Shown one piece after another: positions 22,084-32,300 of a stretch of DNA of 64,000 nt. The stretch is from Undaria pinnatifida (Eukaryota; Sar; Phaeophyceae; Laminariales; Alariaceae). The notes beneath the pieces are model-generated. The model was given only the letters and a program-made list of their open reading frames with translations, did not search any database and was not told where the DNA came from. Position numbers and translations under genes: made by a program. The DNA lies in the NCBI GenBank assembly GCA_012845835.1, contig JABAKD010000026.1, forward strand, positions 7,148,493-7,212,492. The letters are read 5' to 3'. The first letter of the stretch is position 1, and each line of letters begins with the position of its first letter.

Positions 22084-22809
22084 TATTACAAGCTGGGCCG
22101 GCCAAGAAACCCATTATCCGTCAGTCGGGCATATCTTTCGAACGACAGTGACCCACTGCAAACTGAGCACATCCTCGTAATCAGCTAGATGCGGTGGCCA
22201 TTTTAAGCCCTCCAGCTTGAGAATCTGCGAAGTTGGCGCCGAAAAAAGTCTTTGCCACTCACGTTTCCTAGATTAAGCATTTTTTTTCATGATCTGTTTG
22301 TGTTGCTTTTTCTAAAATTGCTCGAAATACAAAGTGGATGGAATTGGCTTATTTTTTCTGGGCATGTACACCTTGGGACGAGGAGTAGGGACATATGCTT
22401 TTCATTTCATGGGTCACTTTCGTTCGAAAGTTATGGATGAATCCCTGAATTATATGCAAATTTGTATGCAAAGGCACTTCGGTGGAAACTTGGCCATGCA
22501 CCTCTCAATTTTTGAAGTTAGGACCTGAAATTTCGACACGTGATTTGGACCGAGCCCACCAAAACAGTACTCGGCGAGCTCAAAAAAAAAAAAAAAATGC
22601 CGACATACGGCCAGCTAAACGTTTTCCATGATCATGAAATGGACGAACAGTCAACGGATTTTCATTTTTTGTTTTGAGCTCGCCAAGTAGTGTCTGGGCG
22701 AGCTTGTTTTGAATCGCATGTCAACATTTCAGATCCGAACTCAAAAAACTGAGCGGGGCACAGCGATATTTGTCTATTTTGAGCGTCTTGGCCGGCCCAG
22801 CTTGTAATA
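22084..22809. mobile_element. 726-bp element with perfect 23-bp terminal inverted repeats
   Basis: The left end 22084-22106 (TATTACAAGCTGGGCC...) and right end 22787-22809 (...GGCCCAGCTTGTAATA) are exact reverse complements. The outermost TA on each side could be a TA target-site duplication, as in Tc1/mariner-derived MITEs. There is no transposase-like frame, so it would be non-autonomous. Internally, GGCGAGCTCAAAA at about 22574 and TTTTGAGCTCGCC at about 22672 form a further inverted pair. Confidence 0.75.
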
Positions 22810-23126
22810 TTATCCTCAATACTATGCCAACAGTTCCATTAATTCATTCTAGCCTGTCATCAACATGCAAGGACGTACGCACGTGCAAGGTGCCGAATTC
22901 CGTCTCACCACCAGCGGTTTTCATAGTATTATAATAGGCGTGAGTTAGCAACACTCGATGAAAAATCGACGAGCACTGGGATTGCTGAACCCTATGCGCG
23001 ATAAAAGTTGAAGGCAAGAACCGGGATGGGGGGAAAAGGGACGACACCTGTGACGACGGCTTGTCCAGAAGCTGGAAAGTAGAAGTGTGCACAATAAAAA
23101 AAGAAAAAAGGACGATGCAGCTCACC

Positions 23127-23310
23127 TCACGACGCCTCGCGCTTGGTGCACGCGATGTCTGCCTGGTCGGTGAAAGCCCGACGTGCTCTGTCCCGGCAAT
23201 GTCGGGATGCGAGGGTCATACCATATGGTATCTAATAGGGCCTAATACCTACTATACCATATGGTCTTGAGACTACGATACGGCTATGCACGATGAAATC
23301 AATAATACCC
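23127..23310. repeat. Dispersed family C repeat
   Basis: It contains GACGCCTCGCGCTTGGTGCA, GGTCGGTGAAAGCCCGACGT, CCGGCAATGTCGGGATGCGA and ACCATATGGTCTTGAG, as in the copy at 4369-4545. Confidence 0.8.
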
Positions 23311-23514
23311 CCCTTCCCCCGCGCCCAATAATATGGGAAATAACAGTAAGGCTGATCCCAACTAAATAAATACTGGAGCGCGAAAAAGTGAGGTCAAGGT
23401 ATGCGGGGGCCGGGGGAAGAAGAGCAGACACCTGACACTAACGCCCGCCCGCCTGGCTGTCATTTATCCAGAATGCCGCCGAGCCTAGGGGTTAGCTTAG
23501 TAGTAGGTATAGGG

Positions 23515-23540
23515 TAACCCTAACCCTAACCTAACCCTCT
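23515..23540. repeat. Short internal telomere-like CCCTAA run
   Basis: TAACCCTAACCCTAACCTAA contains about three units of the TTAGGG-type telomere repeat. Similar short runs are at 50023-50050 and 54155-54176. Confidence 0.75.
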
Positions 23541-23569
23541 AACGAAAGCTCCAGCGAGCCGGGGGGCAT

Positions 23570-24447
23570 ATTAACCCCCACCTCCCCACTCCCCCCACCC
23601 CATCCCACCCCCACCCCCTCGAACACTCCGCCCTCTACTCACTGATTGTACGACTTACAGGATATACATGATAGACTGGTGCATTCTTCCCAAAACCGTC
23701 ACATTTATCCCCTTAAAAGAATGTATAGTTTCCAACGCACAGATTGAGCTGCCCCACCCGCCGCCCCCCGCCCCCCCCCCCCCCCCCCCATGATAGTTTC
23801 CACGCACAAATTGAATTCCCCCCCCCCCCCCCCCCCCCCGCCCCTTCCCTCCACCCCCCCCCTCCAACCCCGCTCCCTTTTGATCAAAACCAGCCCCCCA
23901 CGTCCTTAAAAACTCCGCCCTCTCCTCACCGGTTATTCGACTTACAAGATTCACTTGATAAACGGAGGCATTTCCTTCCACAGCTGTCAGATTTTGTCCC
24001 CCTCAGGAGCGGATTTTTATAGTTTCCGCGCACAGACTGACTAACACCACTGCTAAGATACGGCCTCGAAAGGCCTGTAATTATCCGAATTTGAGATCAT
24101 TTGAATGGGTTTCGTATGATAAGGTTGGCGTTTTATATTCGGGAAAGTTAGGAAGTAGATCGGAGGCACGTGCCTCCGATCTCAGAAGCTATCCCGGACT
24201 CTGGTGGAAACGAATAAAGCTACATCTCTACGAAGGAAACGAAAGTGAGTACTCTCCGAGGACCTGCTCAATTGGCAGACCTGCAGGGGGCACTCTGTGT
24301 CCCCACCTTTAACTTCACATGTGGCGTCGACGGCGGGACACAAACCTGCGCGTGAAATCACAATGGGTTTCGAATCAATTGTTGACCCTGATAGCTACAC
24401 TGTAGTTGCAAGGGGAGTCGCCGACCTATATCCTTAATGAGGACACA
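23570..24447. repeat. Left arm of a large inverted repeat with poly-C runs (partner 27800-28340)
   Basis: Blocks here recur reverse-complemented and in mirrored order at 27800-28340: GACCCTGATAGCTACACTGT...GAGGACACA (24381-24447), CAGATTTTGTCCCCCTCAGG...GACTGACTAA (23985-24042), TATAGTTTCCAACGCACAG and ACTGATTGTACGACTTACAG. The left arm has an extra 338 bp (24043-24380), which carries the 24055-24171 arm of the other inverted repeat. C runs are at 23760-23790 and 23820-23840. Confidence 0.85.
24055..24182. repeat. Right arm of the 21600 inverted repeat, ending in a 26-bp perfect palindrome
   Basis: It is the reverse complement of 21600-21718 with scattered changes. The arm runs into 24157-24182, a perfect palindrome centred on GGAGGCACGTGCCTCC. 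Confidence 0.85.
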
Positions 24448-25399
24448 TTTTTCTTGATTATTTTCGGCATACCTGCCCATAGGGTTCAACTACACCGGCC
24501 TTAGTCATGGCTTTACAGCCCGTCCTGACTGTGCAGTCCACAGGCCGTCCCCTCTTGGCCCCCGTTTTTCTCTTGGCTTGTTGGCGTACTGTCGCATCGG
24601 GCCCACGTTTTGACCCCTGTTTGGCTTCACAGCCCGTAAAGGTCGCTTCCTGTCGACCCCCTTTCATGTTATGTTTTCGGCGAAATCGCTTTCGTAGGAA
24701 TTCGCTACGTACCTAGTGTTGCTCGTTTTCTCAAAGTGGCCTTTCAAGGTCCCTTGCTATGGACCCTCCTTCTTTTGGTCAGGCTGCAGCACGTTGCTAT
24801 GACACGATTTGCCTATTTCCTGTTTATCCGTGCATTTTTCTCGGTTACCTTTTTAGGGTTGCTCCACTTTAGCGACTCCGTGTTCCCGACGTATAGCTAG
24901 CTGCGGCTTTCTTCATATTGTCTTCTCTGTTCCCCAAGTTCTTTCTGGAGCTAGACAATTCCAGCGCTGCTTTGAGCTGAACGAGTATCTTCTTGTTGAC
25001 CCCATTATTGGCTTGCTTTGTTATGGTTGAAAAGCCTCGCTACGTTTGCTGGCATTGTTCCCGTTGTTAGTTAGCCTCTTAAGGTGTCATATGTCGACTC
25101 TCTTTCCGGCTTCCGATAGTACCTTTCGTCTTTCTGGTGTCCACGTTTCAGTTTCGTCCTTATTTGCGTATAGCTTTGGCCAGGTGACCTCACCACTTGT
25201 TTCTTCCCGTTTTCATGAGTGAGTGGGTACTGTACCCAGATAGCTTCTAAGGGTACTCCACTGTTGCCCCCGGTTCAGCTTTCCGGCGTATCGCACACGC
25301 CTCCAGTACCACCAATTTGGTGCTGTCTGTGTCACTGCTGTTTAGATGTTGTCTTTCACTGCGTTTTCGCGATTTGTTTTGGTTGCCTCGGTTTCCCGT

Positions 25400-25800
25400 T
25401 CTACAGTTCGACCAAGGGCCTTATGCTAGCCTCCTAGGTCCCACATTGCGGCCCCTGTGCTTCCGTTACACCTCAGCGCACTGTTTTTTTTTTATAGTTT
25501 TGCCTTTCGACCAATGGTCCCACGTCAGCCTTCCAGGTCCAACCTTGCGGACCCTGACATTATTTTAGGCACTGTTCTTTGTTTTGTCTTGTTTCAGGCT
25601 CTTCTCTTCTGCCTTTCGATCAATGGCCCGACGCTTGCGTACTTCTTCGCATCTTGGTTGTTTCTCTTTTACCGTCCAACCGATGGCCCCACGTCAGCTG
25701 TCCATGTCCAACGTAGCGGACTCTGATGTTCTTTTAGGCAGTGTTTCTTGGTTTCTCTATTACCTTCCGGCAAATGGACCGACCGACCGCCCCTTCGGCA
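25400..25800. repeat. Degenerate tandem repeat of about 60-110 bp (TTCGACCAATGGCCC units)
   Basis: The word TTCGACCAATGGTCC, or a close variant, recurs at about 25407, 25505, 25615, 25675 and 25770. It is followed in several copies by CAGGTCCAACCTTGCGGACC and TTTTAGGCACTGTTC. The long + frames across it are repeat-driven; I recognise no protein. Confidence 0.6.
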
Positions 25801-26480
25801 CTACGCTTCAAGCCGTAAACTTGTCTGGCCTTCACAGCGTGACACGTGTTCCCTTCTTCTCTTCAGACTTGGTTTCCGCGTTTATACCTTCTTCTCTGGC
25901 CCCCTTCGCACCCTTGCGCTCAGTGGCTGCGCCATCCGTGTTATCGTAGGCCGATTGCTACTGGTATACCGTAGGTACATACCCTTTCTCGAGCTCTCAC
26001 GGTTGTGAGCTCCATCATAGGGTTGTTTATCTTGCAATGAGGCGTTTAAGCCTCATTATCACGAGGTGTGGGGGAATCTATAGCCTCATTTCCGTTTGTT
26101 TCGAATAGTCGCATCTTCGATCCCCTTCACAATTATGGATGTTTAGTTGACATCCTTTGATTGGCAGGTGATTTGCATCTACGACTATTCAGGGTGGGCT
26201 AATGTAATAGAGTGTCAGTATAGCTGGCAATAGATTCGGTAAGACAGTCCGCAGAGTCATGGTCTATTGGCCACAAGAAGATTCTCATGAACGAAATATT
26301 CTAAGTGGAGCGGATGACCCTTACAATCTAGCTAGCTTATACCACAAGAAGAGCGTTCTCTGTACTGGAACGTTCCTCGTCTGGACAAGATAGATAGAAG
26401 TAAGCGCGTTAGGCGCTCATGGGAATATAGAACATCTAGGAGAACGTTCCTTGTACGTTCCATAGGTCAAGGTCCAATAG

Positions 26481-26544
26481 AGAGCACAGCAGCAGTGCTG
26501 GGGTGAAGCGAACTCTGTGAAGCTTCACCCCACCCCCGTGCTCT
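26481..26544. other. Interrupted 64-nt hairpin
   Basis: AGAGCAC pairs with GTGCTCT, and GGGGTGAAGC (26500-26509) pairs with GCTTCACCCC (26522-26531). It lies in the intergenic region and its function is unknown. Confidence 0.7.
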
Positions 26545-26740
26545 CACTCCTGCTCCTCCTTCTTCTCCTCTTCCTCCTCCTCCTTCTACTTTCCTGTCTC
26601 CTCGAGCTTCTCATAGCTCAACGCCAATGATGATAAATCTATAAAGAAGAACCGGTGCTGTCTCCAAGCGAAGCTGATACCCCTGCGTCCTTTCCCTCCC
26701 ACCTTCCGGTGCCACGACACCTTCACACAACCCGTAATAC

Positions 26741-26815
26741 GCGAGATCGGAGTATCACACACAGCTTGCAAAGATGAGTTTCGACAAAATATTCGATCTC
26801 ACAGCTGGAGTGTAG
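26741..26815 (+). repeat. Dispersed family A repeat
   Basis: It contains GAGATCGGAGTATCACACAC, AGCTTGCAAAGATGAGTTTC and CTCACAGCTGGAGTGTAG. It forms a near-perfect inverted pair with 27711-27787, bracketing about 0.9 kb. Confidence 0.8.
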
Positions 26816-27114
26816 ACTATATTTTCATTTTTTATAATAATATCCACATGCATGCTCAAAAGCTCGGTAGCGCAGTACAAAACATTTGGAATTTTGGTGG
26901 GAAGTACGTTTCGCAAGCCGGTCGCCCTGCTGGTTTTTTAGTGGCTATCCTCGAAAAAAATACTACTACTATTAATACTACTAGCGTTGCTCCTTTTGAG
27001 TTCGATTCCCACACACCGCGGTGGGATTTGGACAACTTTTAGATTTATATATTTGCAAAATAAATAATAATGCAAAAAAAGGATCAACTGAGAGCGCCTT
27101 GCAGCGTGGGTAGT

Positions 27115-27250
27115 AGGTACAATTCGACGCGATCGACGAGAGAAATAACACGCAGAATTCTTGTCGCGATAAATGAACGCACGCACCGTAGTGGGGAGGG
27201 GGGAGGAGGTCCCGCTATGTGACCCCGGATCTGAGTTGCTACTGACTGGG
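27115..27250. repeat. Dispersed family E repeat
   Basis: It contains CAATTCGACGCGATCGACGA, a GTCGCGATAAATGAACGC segment, GTGGGGAGGGGGGAGGAG and CCGGATCTGAGTTGC. Relatives are at 38835-38960 and 63222-63395, with a remnant at 9838-9900. Confidence 0.75.
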
Positions 27251-27600
27251 AGGGAGGGCGAGAGAGTGGTGCGAGGATAATAAAAAAATGGGATGGAGAA
27301 GACAAAAACAAAAAGCGGATAATATTTTTTTATAAAAATTGAACAACGTCGGCGGATATTTCATAAAAATTGAGCGTGTTCCACGACTTCCAAGCTATGT
27401 ACCTCTCGTACCTCGTACAACATGTTGTGAGCACGCGTATCAGATACATACATACGTAGGACCTTCCGGTTGTTGTGTAAAGTGAGGGCTTGGACAGACG
27501 TTCGTTCGTCTTTTACCCCGTACCGTGATCAAACCAGGAGAGGAGAAGAAAGCAAATACTAAAGACACCTCCCAATAAAAAAAACTCACTCATATAGTAT

Positions 27601-27674
27601 GTTACGAGTACCAACAGCGCAGCTTGCAAAGATGAGTATTGACCTGAAATTCGTCAAACTCACGGCTGACGTCC
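27601..27674 (+). repeat. Dispersed family A repeat
   Basis: It contains GAGTACCAACAGCGCAGCTT, GCAAAGATGAGTATTGACC and TCGTCAAACTCACGGCTGAC. It belongs to the same subgroup as 13002 and 34191. Confidence 0.8.
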
Positions 27675-27710
27675 TTGAAAATTAGTTATTCATTTTATTA
27701 TAAAAATTCA

Positions 27711-27787
27711 AATACACTCCAGCTGTGAGATCGAAGATTTCGTCGAAACTCATCTTTGCAAGCTGTGTGTGATACTCCGATCGCGCG
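27711..27787 (-). repeat. Dispersed family A repeat (minus orientation)
   Basis: It reads AATACACTCCAGCTGTGAGA...GTGTGTGATACTCCGATC, the reverse complement of 26741-26815 with few changes. Confidence 0.8.
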
Positions 27788-27799
27788 CATTACGAGTTG

Positions 27800-28096
27800 T
27801 GTGTCCTCATTAAGGATATAGGTCGGCGACTCCCCTTACAGCTACAGTGTAGCTATCAGGGTCAACAGGATGATTTTAGTCAGTCTGTGCGCGGAAACTA
27901 TAAAACCCGTTTCTGAGGGGGACAAAATCTGACAGCTGTGAAGGGAAAGGGGGGGCCTGGTTTTGATCAAAAGCGAGCGGGTTTGGAGGGGGGCGGGGGG
28001 GGGGGGGGGGGGGGAAGGGGCAATTTGTGCATGTAAGCTATAAATCCTTTCGAGGGGATAAATCTGACGGTTTTGGCACCAGTATATTATTGGGGG

Positions 28097-28131
<35 letters not shown>

Positions 28132-28340
28132 CGGGGGGGGGGGGGGGGGGCAGCTCGATATGTGCCTGGAAACTATACATTATTTCGAGGGGATAAATGT
28201 TACATTTTTGGAAATAATACATCAGTTTATCGTGTATATCCTGGGGTAAGTCGTACAATCAGTGAGTAAAGAGAGGGTGGAGTGTTCGAGGGGGTGGGGT
28301 TGGGATGGGTTGGGGGGGGAGGGTGGGGGGTGGGGGCGGG
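27800..28340. repeat. Right arm of the large inverted repeat, with long poly-G runs
   Basis: It mirrors 23570-24447. It holds G runs near 27990-28015, an almost unbroken run of about 55 bases at 28092-28150, and more at 28345-28362 and 28450-28475, each placed after a copy of the GGAAACTATA / GAGGGGATAAAT module. Confidence 0.85.
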
Positions 28341-28654
28341 GGTGGGGTGGGGGGGGGGGGGGAGGGCTTTAGGTGAGGGGTTTGTTATACGTGTGGTGCT
28401 AGGTCTAGGCGAAGGTGCGGGTGATGGGGAAGAAGGGGGCGTTCGAGGAAGGGGGGGGGGGGGGGGGGGGGGGGGCGGAACACAGCGGCATGGATGGCTC
28501 TCGAAAGATAATGAGGTGATATCCTGTGCGTGAAGTGTTTTATTAATGTGGCGGATTTCGATATTTGGTGGGGCGTTTGAGTAAGGGAGTTATTGTATTA
28601 CCAGGTGTATAAAATACAAGTGTGTAGTTTTTTTTTTTTTTTTTTTTTTTCATC

Positions 28655-28790
28655 CTTCGTTCGGCGGATGGGGAAAAATAAAGCTTTAGCTCACCACACT
28701 TCTTCCACGTACGTACTACGTATTGTCATACGCGTCGTGTGTCGATTTAACTCAGTTGCTTTCGCAGCCCAACGCTAGCTGGCGCACCCT
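28655..28790 (+). repeat. Dispersed family B repeat
   Basis: It contains TTCGGCGGATGGGGAAAAAT, AAAGCTTTAGCTCACCACAC, TTCCACGTACGTACTACG and CGCAGCCCAACGCTAGCTGG. It is preceded by a 20-bp poly-T run. Confidence 0.8.
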
Positions 28791-29388
28791 GTTTTTTTCG
28801 ATCGGGATGAAATAAGAGCACCATGATGCATCACGAGGTTCCGATCCAACAATGTTTACGTAAAAGATCACTACGAATCTATTAATAATATATATATACT
28901 ACTTCGCCTTCTTCGTTTTGTTTTGAAAATATATCAAAAAGATTTGCGCATCCCGAGTGCAAAATGACGGATTGAAACCGGCGTACACCTACGTAGCGGA
29001 AGCTCAGGGTAGTAACTTGTCATCAAGTACTCGGGTACCCAAGCTCAACGAGTGCAGCATGCTACATGACGCACGACTCAAGGAAGAAACGAAAACTAGA
29101 GTGACGGGAACAAATTACTTGGAACTAGTGTTGGATAATCTCTGCAGCTTTTTGAAAAACGTGAAACGGGGTGAGGGTTTACCAACGGAAAGCCAACTAC
29201 CGACGAATTTCCCTTGTTCAGCATGACGGCAAAGATAGTACAGCTCCGAAACATCAAGGCGCTGCCTTCTTCCCTTGCCATCCCGTCTCTTCGAATCGTT
29301 TGCTTCCCTCATCTCGGTACCCCCTGCCCTACTACCACCACCCCAGCCAGAACGGCATAGACAGTCCGTACCACATACAACCGATACG

Positions 29389-32300
29389 ATGAAGGTCTCC
29401 GGCGTCGTTTGCTTTATGGCCGCAGCTGGCGCGGCCAACGCTTTCGGTGAGAGCAGATCAGATGCGTCAGGGAGAGGCTAGGGAGGACTGACTGACTTGC
29501 TGCGTGCCCTCGCGCTTTACCGCCATAAGAGCAGGAAGCGAGGCGGGGCGGCTTAAACAGTACGGAGGATGGAGGCTATGCCTGGCGCTTTGTTCCGTAC
29601 ACGGCTTGTGCACGGCCTCTTCTTCGTGTTCATTTCGTTTGGATGCATGTAGCGAGCTCGGTCTCTCTGTAAAATCAGTCAGTGCGTCAGTTATACCTGA
29701 CCGCGAGAGATGCTCTCTGCTGCTGTGCATGCAAGACTGAGTTTGAGTCCTGTTTGGCCGCACCCGACGTCGTCTGATACTGTCCCAGCCCAGGCATCTT
29801 CTCCTATAGCAGCCCTTACGTGGTTTGCTTTCATCAGTCTACGCGCTCTTCCTCCATCTCAAAAATTCCAAAGCTTTGGTCTTGTGTCTTTTTTTCGTGG
29901 TGACGCCTCTTTGTAGGCCTTGCACCGATCATATTTTGATGCGTGTGTGATTTTGCTATGCATGTACATGTCGATGTACCAGTTAGTTGTGCTATGTACT
30001 CTTCTATAGATGCACTGCTGTTGGTTGACGAGCCATTCTTAAGTCCCACGTGTGCCCTTTCCTTGATTCACTTCCTTCGTCCGATCTCATGTTTGTTTGA
30101 TGCAGTTGCGCCCGTACCGGTCTCATCTCGTCTGGGCGCGGTGACACGGGCGGAGTCTTCGCTTACCATGGCGGTGAAGAAGGGGGCCAAGAAGGTCAGC
30201 CTATCTATATGTAACAACTTGTTCTATGTTTACGATTTCGTTGGTCTTTTTTAGGGCGCAGATCATGACTACTCGTACACCATGGCTTTTCAAGGCTACT
30301 GCTGCTAGCAGCTGCTGTAGGTCTTACGTACATCACCATCTGCTCACCATTGATTCAAGGTGGTTCCTAAGAGCTTGCCTGCAAGCCATGACACAGCAGT
30401 TTTGATCAGACGCGGGTATCTACGCCATCGTGCGGCTCACGCTGTAATCTCTACAGCTTCAAACCTCCTGTTGCTGTCGGTATAGCACTTTTCTGGTCCA
30501 GTAGTTATGCTGCTGTTGGTACGGGCCGAAACCCTCACGCAGTGCTCATGTTCAACGCAGAATAGGTCCTTGTACCTCGTGCAAGTACAGCGGAACATAT
30601 AGCCGCAGTACCTATTATGTCAACAAGTATATTACATGCTTGAACTCGACTTGAAGGGCAACGTGCCCTCTCAAGTTCCGAGTCAAATATGAAAACGTAC
30701 GTGGAACTCGAGGGTAAGGTGTTTGTGCACGCTGACACTCCTTGCGCTTGTTGACTGGCATCAACATCGATTTCACTCACTTTCAACACGCACGCGATCA
30801 TATATTTTCAGAACAAGAGCTCAAGGGCGGTGAACGCTCTCATGTTTCATGCGAAGGCCAAGGAGAAGCGAAAGGTGGTGCAATTTGTATAACACATACC
30901 ACGCTGAGGCAGTACGTGTTCGCTGGCATATAGTCCTGATCCGCTTCGTTTTTATGTAGCACAGGGAGCACCTCACCCTACTCAGTTGTCTGTTCTGTGT
31001 CGCGCAAGTATGAACAGCTTGGAATGGAAGTTCAAAGGCGACGTGCCATGCGCTCTCATGTTCCTGGAACATGAGAGCGTGCGTCGCCCTTGAACTACAG
31101 CAGTGCATGTTCATATGAGTACGATTCACAGTACGTAAATAGCCCCTCCGCTCTACCTAAAATATCTACTCTCCTTGTTTTTGATGTGGATAAGCAGTCC
31201 TCACCAGCGAACAAGTATGGACTATAGACTACAGCTTCAGGGTGTCAAACGCATCAATCCTCGAGTTCCACGTACCGGGTAGCAGGGGGCGTCCTTGTTC
31301 TTAGGTCGAAGGATAGGGACAAACTCGAGGGTTGATCTCATCCTGTTGACAGGTTTGAATAGCGTACGACACCCTTGACGCCGTGTTCGTGTTCGCTGGT
31401 ATGCATACCTGTCTTGTACAATGGATCTGGTCATAGATAAAATCTCGTGCTCCAACTCATTTTCATCGAGTGGAGAGTGGAGGGAGCACTACGCACGGAC
31501 TCAACTATGTATCGTATGAACACGTTCAGAAGTTCAAGGGCGGTATGCCATGCGCTCTCTTTTGTTGCGAGCTAAGGGCAAGAACGTACCTGAAAGTTGG
31601 ATATCGAATGTTGGTATTCTGTCAGCTCGCTGACGTCGTTCGCGTATGGTATGAAATAATATGATACTCTGGATGTGATGTCCGCATCAACTTCTTGGAG
31701 CCGGAGAGCACCTCGTACTCAGTCGTTTATCTTACGCACAAGAGCATGCTCGAGTACCAAAGTTGAAGCGACGTGAGCTCTTTTTCCCCAAGCGAAGCAA
31801 AAAGATGTAGTTGTATCTCTAGGATTGATGCAGTTGGAAGCAGTTATTTGCTTGATATGGTATCATGTAATACGATACTGTCGATGTGATGTCCGCATCA
31901 ACTTCTGGAGCCGGCGAAGAGAGCGCCGCGTAGTCAGTCGCTTATCTTACACACAAGAGCATGCTTTAGTACCATAGTTGAAGCGACGTGAGCTCTCTTT
32001 CCCCAAGCGAAGCAAAAGGATTGTGTCACTAGGGTTGATGCAGTTGGAAGCAGTTGTTTGTGGGTTGGCCTGCCCCGGAACTTTTTTTGACCCGCATCAA
32101 TTTCACGGAGCGGAGAGAGGACTCACACGCACGAGAAGCGCTCGTAGTTGTCTCCAAGCTGAAATGCCTTGCTGAAAGGGGCGAAAGTCAGCGGATGAGT
32201 ACGTAGTTGACGCTGACGCAGCAGTATACTACCTGGTATTATCTATCCCATAACAACGTATGTAAACGAGATTGCCGCGTCACTGTTGCAAGATTAAGTC

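Larger units (their letters stand above)
20324..29388. other. 9-kb intergenic region of repeats; no gene recognised
   Basis: Between the DHH-CBS stop and the Rieske start I found no conserved domain or splice-consistent gene on either strand. It holds the TIR element 22084-22809, the inverted pairs 21600/24055 and 23640-24447/27800-28340, poly-C and poly-G runs, degenerate repeats of about 100 bp (25400-25800), family A, B, C and E copies, and a 64-bp hairpin (26481-26544). Frames of 60-140 codons are present but look random or repeat-derived. Confidence 0.6.

Noticed and set aside
24507..26008. A chain of + frames (60-120 codons) as a transposon protein
   Set aside because: They lie in degenerate TTCGACCAATGGCCC repeats and show no reverse transcriptase, integrase or transposase motifs.
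28957..29226. An 89-codon + frame just before the Rieske gene
   Set aside because: It starts at a non-ATG codon and has no recognised domain or phase-compatible link to the Rieske exons; it is probably 5' flank or UTR.
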